The translations under genes and the position numbers were made by a program. Below, in pieces: positions 17,538 through 24,962 of a stretch of 64,000 bases of DNA (positions within the stretch are counted from its first letter, which is position 1; each line of letters starts with the position of its first letter). The DNA is from Eubacteriales bacterium (GTDB taxonomy: Bacteria; Bacillota; Clostridia; Oscillospirales; Oscillospiraceae), in contig JAUNND010000001.1 in the NCBI GenBank assembly GCA_030531595.1, positions 1 through 64,000 on the forward strand, in the 5' to 3' direction. The notes beneath the pieces are model-generated. The model worked only from the letters and a program-made list of their open reading frames with translations, made no database searches and was not told the DNA's origin.

Positions 17538-17852
17538 GAGAAAAAAGCACGTTGAAAGGCGGTTCGCCATAAGGATTTACAGGTTTTGATCCGCCCTTTT
17601 CCGCCCATACTGCATAAAAAATTCCGGAAATACGACAGTATTCCCGGAATTTTATTATATTGTCTGGACGAAAAATGCCTGGCTCAAAACTGCTTCGCAC
17701 CTGAAAAGCAGGATGTTTTTGGCAGGACAAGGTTCCTCGTCGCAGGAATACTTTTTGTATTTCAAGGCGATTTAACGCAGTACTGCCGAAAAAAGACGCT
17801 TTTCAGGCTGCAAATCCCTATGGTGAACCGCCTAAAGACGTGCTTTTTTGCA
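17538..17852. repeat. MITE-like element with long imperfect inverted ends
   Basis: The ends are inverted copies: AAAAAAGCACGTTGAAAGGC at 17541 pairs with the reverse complement of the sequence ending near 17849. The similarity goes on for about 70 bp inward (GGCGGTTCGCCATAAGGATTT against GGCGGTTCACCATAGGGATTT on the other strand). A second hairpin around AATTCCGG lies in the middle (about 17617-17655). An 89-codon frame inside (17586-17858) lacks a ribosome-binding site and is not counted as a gene. It fills the space between the glycosyltransferase and the mrp promoter and looks like a non-autonomous mobile repeat. Confidence 0.6.
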
Positions 17853-17882
17853 GAATAAACAAAAACGATGCAAAATGCTCTA

Positions 17883-17910
17883 TTGCAAATGTGTCTGATT
17901 TGTGTATAAT
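17883..17910 (+). promoter_or_regulatory. Promoter of the antiporter operon
   Basis: -35 TTGCAA (17883-17888) and -10 TATAAT (17905-17910), 16 bp apart, lie 39 bp before the first gene. The next nine genes have no gap long enough for another clear promoter. Confidence 0.7.
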
Positions 17911-17949
17911 AGAGTGAATTTGCAAAAATCCTTTCAGGGAGGAAAAGAA

Positions 17950-18435
17950 ATGCTCTTCGCGCTGCTATTTATCTTTTTCATCATCCTCAACGGAACCGTT
18001 ACGGTTGAAATTGCCGGAGTGGGCGTTGTGGTGTGCGGTCTGGCAGCATTGCTGGCCGTAAAGGTATTGGGCTGGAACAGGGAGAAAGAAAAAAAGCTCC
18101 TTCGTTTGATACCGGATGGATTTTGTTACATCTGTCTTGTGGTCAAGGAGATCATCAAGGCAAACTTTGATGTAATGAAGATCATTTTCAGCCGCGATCT
18201 CCGCGAAATGAAGCCTGCGATATTCACCTTTGACAGCGGTCTGAAAACCGAGCTTGCCCGCACGGTGCTCTCCGACAGCATTACGATCACCCCGGGTACC
18301 TACACCGTGAAAACAGACGGACCGATGCTCACCGTTCACCGTCTGGGCAACGGCTTTGCTTTCACCCAGGAGGAGCTTTGCTTCGCTCGGAGCCTGAGTA
18401 AAATCGAAGAGAAGGAGAGTGCGCGTAATGCTTAA
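17950..18435 (+). CDS. mrpE: Mrp-type Na+/H+ antiporter subunit E
   Basis: A 161-residue membrane protein. I placed the start at ATG 17950, 8 nt after GGGAGG; an upstream in-frame GTG at 17902 falls inside the promoter. LIPDGFCYICLVVKEIIKAN and ITITPGTYTVKTDGPMLTVH are MrpE/MnhE signatures. It is the first of ten genes for a multi-subunit cation/proton antiporter in the cytoplasmic membrane. MrpE is an accessory subunit needed for a stable complex. It overlaps the mrpF start by 8 bp. Confidence 0.88.
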   Translation: MLFALLFIFFIILNGTVTVEIAGVGVVVCGLAALLAVKVLGWNREKEKKLLRLIPDGFCYICLVVKEIIKANFDVMKIIFSRDLREMKPAIFTFDSGLKTELARTVLSDSITITPGTYTVKTDGPMLTVHRLGNGFAFTQEELCFARSLSKIEEKESARNA

Positions 18436-18733
18436 TGTACAGGAGATCGAATTTCTGAAAAACGTATTTCTTGTCGTGTTCGGAGTGATCGGTCTGGGCT
18501 GCATCGCCTGCCTTGTCTACGGCGTAAAGGCAAAGCGCTTTACCGACAGGATCGTTGCCGTGAATATCATCACGACCCTCTCTCTCAACGCCATCTGTAT
18601 GCTGGCGATATATCTGCGTCAGGACTACGTGCTTGATATCGCGCTGATCTATGCGCTTTTGAGCTTTACCGCGGTCGTCGTCCTCGCAAAGCTTCTGGGC
18701 GCAAAGAATAAGAAGGAGGAAAGTGAAGAATGA
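18428..18733 (+). CDS. mrpF: Mrp-type antiporter subunit F
   Basis: A small membrane protein of about 101 residues with three hydrophobic segments. The run CLVYGVKAKRFTDRIVAVNI and the late DIALIYALLSFTAVVVLAKL are MrpF signatures. I use ATG 18428, 10 nt after AAGGAG; a GTG at 18419 is too close to that site. It overlaps mrpE by 8 bp and mrpG by 4 bp. Confidence 0.88.
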   Translation: MLNVQEIEFLKNVFLVVFGVIGLGCIACLVYGVKAKRFTDRIVAVNIITTLSLNAICMLAIYLRQDYVLDIALIYALLSFTAVVVLAKLLGAKNKKEESEE

Positions 18734-19041
18734 TAAGAGCTTATATCGGCGCTGCGTTCCTTATTTTAGGCGCCGTGACCTTTCTTATTTCACTTGCGGG
18801 CGTATTCAGATTTAAATATGTCCTCAACCGTATGCACGCCTCCGCCATCGCCGATACTCTCGGCACATTGCTGATATGCATAGGTCTTTTCATCATCCGG
18901 GGCTTTTCAATGACCTCGATCAAGCTTATCATCATCATCGCCGCCATGTGGATAACCGGCCCCGTATGCACCAACCGCATCGCCGCCGCAGAGGTTTCCA
19001 CCTCCGATGAATACAAGGAATTTACAAAGGAGGAAGAGTAA
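18730..19041 (+). CDS. mrpG: Mrp-type antiporter subunit G
   Basis: A 103-residue membrane protein with three hydrophobic segments. GVFRFKYVLNRMHASAIADT followed by LGTLLICIGL is the MrpG/MnhG signature (R-MHA region). AAAGGAGGAAG at its 3' end forms the ribosome-binding site of the next gene. ATGA overlap with mrpF. Confidence 0.9.
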   Translation: MIRAYIGAAFLILGAVTFLISLAGVFRFKYVLNRMHASAIADTLGTLLICIGLFIIRGFSMTSIKLIIIIAAMWITGPVCTNRIAAAEVSTSDEYKEFTKEEE

Positions 19042-19042
19042 T

Positions 19043-19312
19043 ATGCAGACAGTATCTCTTATCCTTCTGGGCTTTATGATCGCCTGCGCCATCTGTGCAT
19101 CGCTCAGCAAAAGCCTTTTCAATACCGTGCTTATCTTTATGGGCTTCAGCGTTATCATGAGCGTTGTCTGGCTCGTGCTGCAGGCCCCCGACCTTTCCAT
19201 TACGGAAGCTGCCGTCGGCGTCGGCGTCGATACGGTGCTGTACTTCCTCACGCTGAAAAAGCTGAACGCACTGAAGGGAGGTAAAGAAAACAATGACGCT
19301 GAAAAATCTTAA
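19043..19312 (+). CDS. MbhD-like (DUF4040) antiporter subunit
   Basis: An 89-residue membrane protein equal to the MbhD domain, which in canonical MrpA is part of the C-terminal end. SLSKSLFNTVLIFMGFSVIM and QAPDLSITEAAVGVGVDTVL are the DUF4040 signatures; the glutamate in LSITEAAVG is conserved in the family. I chose ATG 19043, 5 nt after AGGAGGAAG. It overlaps the next gene by 20 bp. In this operon MrpA is thus split into separate pieces, as in membrane-bound hydrogenase-type (Mbh) modules. Confidence 0.85.
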   Translation: MQTVSLILLGFMIACAICASLSKSLFNTVLIFMGFSVIMSVVWLVLQAPDLSITEAAVGVGVDTVLYFLTLKKLNALKGGKENNDAEKS

Positions 19313-20132
19313 GGCATGGATAGACGGCGAGCTGGAAGCCTTCAATTTCGAGCCCGACACCGCCTATAAGCGTCCCGAGGCTGTCAAAACAAAGGTCGCC
19401 AAAGCCGACAGTGACAAAGCTCTGAAAATAATCTCCGTCATCGTTGCCGCAGTACTTCTTTTCGTGATGCTCTCCATCGTTTATACGCTCCCCGCCTTCG
19501 GCTCTGGTGCCGCCACCGACAATGAGCTTACCGAGCGCTACATAGAAAAGGGTATGTACGAGGTCGGCGCAAGAAACCTCGTTGTCAACATGATCCTTGT
19601 CTACCGAGGCTTTGACACATTCGGTGAGTCCACCGTTCTTTTCACCGCCGCCACCTGCGTTCTCATGCTCCTTATGGGTACGGCCGAGAAGACCGAGGAG
19701 ATCAGGCCCGAAAATAACACGACGATCCTGAGAACGGTCATTACCGGCCTTTTCCCCTTCGTTCTGGTCTTCGGTATCTACATCCTCTTAAACGGTCACC
19801 TCTCTCCCGGAGGCGGCTTCTCCGGCGGCTCTGTTCTCGGCGCGGGACTTATACTGCTCGACATCTCCCTCGGCTGCGAGACTGTTCGGAAATTCTTCTC
19901 CGTCAAGGTGTTTGACGCTGTCAGAGTCGCCGCACTGTGCTTCTACTGCGCTTCCATCTCGTGGCTTTCCATCTGCGGCGCAAACGGTCTTGACAACCAC
20001 ATCGGCACCGGCACTCCCGGACACCTGTTCTCCGCCGGTCTTATTATGCCGATAAACCTCGCGGTCGGCTGCGTTGTCGCCTGCACGATGTACGCTTTCT
20101 TTACTTACTTTTACAGAGGTGAACTGAAATGA
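19293..20132 (+). CDS. MbhE-MrpB fusion-type antiporter subunit
   Basis: A 279-residue membrane protein. The first ~130 residues match MbhE-like sequence (ALPAFGSGA-type start, YEVGARNLVVNMILVYRGFD, TLGE-like FDTFGESTVLF). The second part is MrpB: NTTILRTVITGLFPFVLVFG and the diagnostic HLSPGGGFSGG near residues 168-178. Joining MbhE and MrpB in one chain is seen in some Mrp/Mbh operons. GGAGGTAAAGAAAACAATG gives the start. It overlaps mrpC by 4 bp. Confidence 0.85.
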   Translation: MTLKNLKAWIDGELEAFNFEPDTAYKRPEAVKTKVAKADSDKALKIISVIVAAVLLFVMLSIVYTLPAFGSGAATDNELTERYIEKGMYEVGARNLVVNMILVYRGFDTFGESTVLFTAATCVLMLLMGTAEKTEEIRPENNTTILRTVITGLFPFVLVFGIYILLNGHLSPGGGFSGGSVLGAGLILLDISLGCETVRKFFSVKVFDAVRVAALCFYCASISWLSICGANGLDNHIGTGTPGHLFSAGLIMPINLAVGCVVACTMYAFFTYFYRGELK

Positions 20133-20515
20133 GCGGAATAGCTGTCTATTATAACAATCTCTTTGAGACCGGAGCCGCCATTCTGTTCGTCATCGGACTT
20201 CTGACTCTGCTGCTCCACAAAAACCTTATCAAGAAGATCGTCGGTCTTGGCATCATGGACTCCTCCATCTACCTTATGCTGACCTCCACGGGCTTTGTAA
20301 ACGGCAAGGTAGACCCCATTGTCGAGGATGTGCTTGAGCCTGTCTCCGCCACGTTCTACGGAAACCCCGTCCCGACCGGTCTTGTCCTCACGGGCATCGT
20401 TGTCTCCGTCAGTGTCACCGCTTTTTTGCTTGCACTGACTGTCAGACTCTACAAATACTACGGCACTCTCGATCTTGACGAGATACTTGCCAGTGCAAAG
20501 AAGGGGGATAATTGA
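20129..20515 (+). CDS. mrpC: Mrp-type antiporter subunit C (NuoK-like)
   Basis: A 128-residue membrane protein with three hydrophobic segments, related to NuoK. GLLTLLLHKNLIKKIVGLGI and the later DPIVEDVLEPVSATFYGNPV with PTGLVLTGIVVSVSVTAFLL (DP..QAL.LTAIVI-like region) are MrpC features. The spacing TGATG joins it to the next gene. GGTGAACTGAAATG provides the start. Confidence 0.88.
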   Translation: MSGIAVYYNNLFETGAAILFVIGLLTLLLHKNLIKKIVGLGIMDSSIYLMLTSTGFVNGKVDPIVEDVLEPVSATFYGNPVPTGLVLTGIVVSVSVTAFLLALTVRLYKYYGTLDLDEILASAKKGDN

Positions 20516-22002
20516 TGCGTCCTATATATGAAAATATCCCCGCAGTGAGCATTCTCTTCATGATGCTCATGGGCATCGTCAGTGTTGCCCCCAAAAACAA
20601 GAAGACGGCGTTCCGTATAACGGTCTGCGCTCTGCTTCTTCTCTTCGGCGCAAGCCTTTATCTCACTGTAAGCCTCACCGGAGGCCGCTCCTTCACCTAC
20701 GCGATGGGCAACTGGGGCGCCCCCTGGGGCAATGAGCTTCGCGCAGGTCCCCTTGAGGCTCTTATGGCTACCGTTTTCGCTTTCACCATGCTTATGTCCG
20801 TTTTGGGCGGCCGCTATGACGCGGAAAACGATATTCTCCTTGAAAAGCAGCCTCTCTACTACATAATGCTCGATCTGCTGATGGCGTCGCTGCTGGCTCT
20901 TATCTACACGAACGACCTGTTCACCGGCTACGTTTTCATCGAGATCAACACCATCACCGCCTGTGCTCTCGTTATGGCAAAGGAGGAGGGGCGCACCATT
21001 GCCGCCACCGTCCGTTACCTTATCATGAGCCTTGTCGGTTCCTCCCTGTTCCTGATGAGCGTTGCTCTGCTCTACGGCATTACGGGTCATCTTCTTATGG
21101 AGAGCCTCGCTCCCGCTATCGCAAAGATAGCCGAGACAAAGTCCTACTTCTTCCCGCTTGCCGCTTTAAGCTGCATGATGGTCTGCGGTCTTTCCATCAA
21201 GAGCGCACTCTACCCCTTCTCCACATGGCTTCCCGACGCACACGGCACCGCGACCACTACCTCCTCCGCCGTTCTGTCCGGTCTTGTCATAAAGGGCTAC
21301 ATCATTCTGATGGTCAAGGTCTTTGTCCGCTGCTATTCTCTTGAGCTTGTCAACAGCCTCGGTCTTACCAACATCCTCTTTGTCCTCGGCGTTGCAGCTA
21401 TGATAATGGGCTCCGTCAAGGCAATAAAGGAAACGCACCTCAAGCGCATGATCGCCTACTCCTCCGTTGCACAGGTCGGCTACATCTTCATAGCTGTCGG
21501 CATGGGCACAAAGGCGGGGCTTATCGCCGCGTTCTTCCAGATCATCGCTCACGCCGTCACCAAGTCCCTGATATTCTGCTGCGCGGGCGGTATGATAGAC
21601 GCGACCCACCACCAGAAGCAGCTTTATGAGCTGGACGGCGCGGGACGCAGAAATCCCGTCGCCGGTATCGGCTTCACGGTCGGCGGTCTGGCAATGGTCG
21701 GTATTCCTCTGCTCGGCTCCTTCGTTGCAAAGATCTACATCGCCAACGCCTCTGTCGGCATGGGCTGGATGGCGGTCGTTGCACTGGCAACTCTCGGCAT
21801 AAGCGGCGTTCTGAACGCACTGTATTATCTCCCCGCTATCATCCGTATCTGGAGATGTGAAAACCACGAGGACACCAAGGCCGAAAAGTGCGACGGACGC
21901 TTCGCATTCGCCGCGATCGTCCTCACCCTTGTCGTTATCGCTCTCGGTGTCTGCTATGAGCCTGTCGCAAAGATATTGGCTCTCGGCGTTGATCTGCTGT
22001 AA
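20515..22002 (+). CDS. mrpD: Mrp-type antiporter subunit D, NuoN/M-like (first of four)
   Basis: A proton-conducting antiporter-like subunit of 495 residues with about fourteen hydrophobic segments. The proton-path residues are present: glutamate in YVFIEINTITAC, lysine in SIKSALYPFSTWLPDAH and lysine in LSGLVIKGYIILM, plus IAHAVTKSLIF. Start ATG 20515 follows AAGGGGG by 8 nt and overlaps the mrpC stop by one base; the in-frame TTG just before it is not needed. It is followed by three more NuoL/M/N-like genes, whereas a canonical Mrp system has only two (MrpA and MrpD). Confidence 0.9.
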   Translation: MRPIYENIPAVSILFMMLMGIVSVAPKNKKTAFRITVCALLLLFGASLYLTVSLTGGRSFTYAMGNWGAPWGNELRAGPLEALMATVFAFTMLMSVLGGRYDAENDILLEKQPLYYIMLDLLMASLLALIYTNDLFTGYVFIEINTITACALVMAKEEGRTIAATVRYLIMSLVGSSLFLMSVALLYGITGHLLMESLAPAIAKIAETKSYFFPLAALSCMMVCGLSIKSALYPFSTWLPDAHGTATTTSSAVLSGLVIKGYIILMVKVFVRCYSLELVNSLGLTNILFVLGVAAMIMGSVKAIKETHLKRMIAYSSVAQVGYIFIAVGMGTKAGLIAAFFQIIAHAVTKSLIFCCAGGMIDATHHQKQLYELDGAGRRNPVAGIGFTVGGLAMVGIPLLGSFVAKIYIANASVGMGWMAVVALATLGISGVLNALYYLPAIIRIWRCENHEDTKAEKCDGRFAFAAIVLTLVVIALGVCYEPVAKILALGVDLL

Positions 22003-22016
22003 GGAGGTAAAGGAAT

Positions 22017-23477
22017 ATGAAATCTGTTTACGTACTTACACTTCTTCTGCCCATCCTCTTTGCCGCTCTGCTTCTGAGCAAGGTCGGCAAGGGAAAATGG
22101 CGTGTTCTCACCTGCTTCGGAGTAGGTGTGGAAATGCTCCTTACGATCCTTGTCGCCGCCTCCGCAAAGACAGAGGTGACGATGTTCACGCTTCTGGGTC
22201 TGCCTTTCGTCCTCAATCCGGACGTGACCGGCTGCATCTTCGCGGTGCTTTTCGGCGTACTGTTCTTTGCCTCCGGAGTGTTCGCCACCGAGTATCTTGA
22301 CCATGACCATAACCCCGGAGAATTCGGCGCGATCTATGTGCTGACTCTCGACGCTATGATCGGCTTAAGCTGGGCGGGCAACCTCCAGACCTATTATATG
22401 TTCTTTGAGTGCCTGACTCTGGCAAGCTTCCCGCTCGTTCTGCATGAGCTGAACATGAAGTCACGCAAGGCAGCCGAGAAGTACCTGTGCTACTCGCTGC
22501 TCGGCGCGTCCTTCGTGCTGTTCGGCATGATCTACATCCAGAAGCTGCTGGGTACTCTCACCTTCGCCGCAGGCGGCTATGCCGTTGCCGAGGGTGATAC
22601 AAAGCTTGCTCTTGTTATCGCGTTCGTTACCATCATGGGCTTCGGCTGCAAGGCGGGTATCATGCCTCTGCATGACTGGCTGCCCACCGCTCACCCCGTG
22701 GCTCCCGCTCCCGCCTCCGCAATTCTCTCCGGCACAGTCACCAAGGCGGGTGTTCTGGGTATCATGAGAGTTGCGTACTTCCTTTTCGGGGCTGAGTTCC
22801 TGCGCGGCACATGGGTACAGACAACGCTTGTCGTTATCGCCCTTATCACCGTGTTCTGCGGCAGTATGCTCGCATACAAGACACGCATCCTAAAAAAGCG
22901 TCTTGCTTACTCAACCGTTTCTCAGGTCAGCTACGCGCTGTTCGGTCTGTTCCTGTTCACAGAGGCAGGCTTTGTCGGCGCAATGCTTCAGGTTTTGTTC
23001 CACGCGGTGTGCAAGGTCTGTCTGTTCCTCTGCTCCGGTTCTGTCATCCACCACACCGGTCAGGAGCGTATCTACTCCGAGCAGGGTCAGTTCAATTACT
23101 ACGGACTGGGCAAGGCAATGCCGTGGACGATGGTCGGCTATACTCTCGCCTCCCTCTCCCTTGTCGGTCTGCCTCCCTTCGGCGGCTTTGTAGGTAAGGA
23201 ATATCTGGCGGAGGGCAGCTTTGTCGCTCTCGGTCACGCAGGCTGGATCGGCGCCGCAGTATTGCTCACCAGTGCTCTGCTGACCGCCGGTTATCTGCTT
23301 TCCATCAGCTCCAACGCCTTCTTCCCCAAGCCCGGCTCACTCACCGTCAAGGCACATGAGGCAACATGGAGAATGACCGTTCCCATTATGATCCTTGCCT
23401 GCCTGCTTGCCATTCTCGGTATTTACAGCTTCGGTTACTCCGATATGATCTTCGGACTTGCCGAAATGCTCGTTTAA
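22017..23477 (+). CDS. NuoM/MrpD-like proton-conducting subunit (second of four)
   Basis: A 486-residue polytopic membrane protein of the proton-translocating NADH-quinone/antiporter family. Key residues are intact: glutamate in YYMFFECLTLASFPLVLHE, lysine in GCKAGIMPLHDWLPTAHP, lysine in LSGTVTKAGVLGIMR and histidine in LFHAVCKVCLFL. AAGGAGGTAAAGGAATATG gives a strong start 14 bp after mrpD. It is likely an active ion channel of the complex. Confidence 0.88.
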   Translation: MKSVYVLTLLLPILFAALLLSKVGKGKWRVLTCFGVGVEMLLTILVAASAKTEVTMFTLLGLPFVLNPDVTGCIFAVLFGVLFFASGVFATEYLDHDHNPGEFGAIYVLTLDAMIGLSWAGNLQTYYMFFECLTLASFPLVLHELNMKSRKAAEKYLCYSLLGASFVLFGMIYIQKLLGTLTFAAGGYAVAEGDTKLALVIAFVTIMGFGCKAGIMPLHDWLPTAHPVAPAPASAILSGTVTKAGVLGIMRVAYFLFGAEFLRGTWVQTTLVVIALITVFCGSMLAYKTRILKKRLAYSTVSQVSYALFGLFLFTEAGFVGAMLQVLFHAVCKVCLFLCSGSVIHHTGQERIYSEQGQFNYYGLGKAMPWTMVGYTLASLSLVGLPPFGGFVGKEYLAEGSFVALGHAGWIGAAVLLTSALLTAGYLLSISSNAFFPKPGSLTVKAHEATWRMTVPIMILACLLAILGIYSFGYSDMIFGLAEMLV

Positions 23478-23491
23478 GGAGGTGCGATAAG

Positions 23492-24946
23492 ATGAATAAT
23501 ATGCTGTTTGCTATCGTTCTCCTGCCTATCCTTTGCGGTCTGTTCATGTTCATAAGACCCTTTACAGACAGAAAGAACAGAAATATCTACGTCTTTATCG
23601 TCACCTGTATCACAAGCGCTCTGGTCATCTGGTGTGTACTGTCCGGCATGGACGGCACGCTGACTCTGCTGCGTCTGGACGACACGCTCACCCTCGCTCT
23701 GCGCATGGACGGTCTTTCCAGAGTCTTTGCGGTCATCGTCTCCGTGCTCTGGCCCATCGCCGTGCTCTACTCCTTTGAGTACATGAGCCTTGAGCATGAG
23801 GAAAACCGTTTCTTCGCCTTCTACACCATCACCTACGGTGTCGTTTTAGGCATTGCAAACGCTGCAAACTACTTTACGCTCTACTTCTTCTATGAATGCC
23901 TCACTCTTGCCACATTGCCACTTGTTATGCACGAGATGGACAGCAAGGCACGCTACGCCGGCAAGAGATATATCATTTACTCCATGTCGGGCGCGGCGAT
24001 GTCGTTTATCGCAATGGTTCTTGTCGCCAACGGCGGAAGCCTTGATTACGTTCTCGGCGGCTGCGGCAGCGTTGCCGGAAAGACCGCTCAGATAGTCTTC
24101 CTGCTCGGCTTCTTCGGCTTCGGTGCAAAGGCTGCCATCTTCCCGCTGCACGGCTGGCTTCCCACCGCCGGTGTCGCTCCTACCCCCGTCACCGCTCTGC
24201 TCCACGCTGTCGCGGTCGTTAACTCCGGTCTGTTCGCAATTCTCCGCCTTATCTACTACTGTGTAGGTGCGGATAATCTGCTCGGTACTACCGCACAGAC
24301 GATCGCAATGGCGTTTGCCTGCTTCACCATCGTCTACGGCTCTACAATGGCTCTGCGCAACCGCAACCTCAAGCGCAGACTGGCATACTCAACGGTCAGT
24401 AACCTGAGCTATGTTCTGCTCGGCGCAACGCTCATGTGCCCCGCGGGTCTGGCCTCCGCACTGATGCACATGGCGATGCACTCCGTCATCAAGATCATCC
24501 TCTTCTTCTGCGCCGGTGCTCTGCTGTGCGCCACCCACCACAAGGGACGCAATGTTGAGGACTATGAGGGCTATGCAAAGAAGCTTCCGCTGCTGTTCAG
24601 CATCTTTGCCATCGCCTCACTCGCCCTTATCGGCGTACCTCCCTTCGGCGGCTTCACCTCCAAGTGGGCAATCGCTTTTGCCTCCACCGCACAGGGCACT
24701 ATGGGTATGATCGGTGTTGCCGCCCTCTGTATAAGCGCATTCCTCACGGGCCTCTATCTGGTCGATGTGCTTATCCACGCCGTGTGGCCCGCCAAGGACG
24801 GTATCCCCGTCGATCTGGAGCACTGCCATAAAAACGGCTGGCAGATAAACCTCAGCCTTATTATTCTGACGGTATTGCTTATAATCGTCAGCGCATACGC
24901 AAATCAGCTTTACGATGCCTTCGCGGGTATCGCCGGACTTATGTGA
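23492..24946 (+). CDS. NuoL/MrpA-like proton-conducting subunit (third of four)
   Basis: A 484-residue membrane protein. I start it at ATG 23492 after AAGGAGGTG; an open frame reaches back to 23366 inside the previous gene. Glutamate in YFFYECLTLATLPLVMHE and lysine in GAKAAIFPLHGWLPTAG are kept. The second lysine seen in the two previous paralogues (VTKAG/VIKGY) is asparagine here (AVAVVNSGLFAI), so this path may differ. ALLHAVAVVNSGLFAILR resembles the NuoL/MrpA pattern in that helix. It probably stands in for the large N-terminal part of MrpA. Confidence 0.86.
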   Translation: MNNMLFAIVLLPILCGLFMFIRPFTDRKNRNIYVFIVTCITSALVIWCVLSGMDGTLTLLRLDDTLTLALRMDGLSRVFAVIVSVLWPIAVLYSFEYMSLEHEENRFFAFYTITYGVVLGIANAANYFTLYFFYECLTLATLPLVMHEMDSKARYAGKRYIIYSMSGAAMSFIAMVLVANGGSLDYVLGGCGSVAGKTAQIVFLLGFFGFGAKAAIFPLHGWLPTAGVAPTPVTALLHAVAVVNSGLFAILRLIYYCVGADNLLGTTAQTIAMAFACFTIVYGSTMALRNRNLKRRLAYSTVSNLSYVLLGATLMCPAGLASALMHMAMHSVIKIILFFCAGALLCATHHKGRNVEDYEGYAKKLPLLFSIFAIASLALIGVPPFGGFTSKWAIAFASTAQGTMGMIGVAALCISAFLTGLYLVDVLIHAVWPAKDGIPVDLEHCHKNGWQINLSLIILTVLLIIVSAYANQLYDAFAGIAGLM

Positions 24947-24962
24947 TAGGGGAGGGACAGCA

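Noticed and set aside
17586..17858. 90-residue frame in the intergenic repeat
   Set aside because: It spans the inverted-repeat element and lacks a start signal; better explained by the repeat.
21166..21867. 233-codon minus-strand frame inside mrpD
   Set aside because: Low-complexity shadow (rich in His, Asp, Ala) of a strongly coding membrane gene; no ribosome-binding site.
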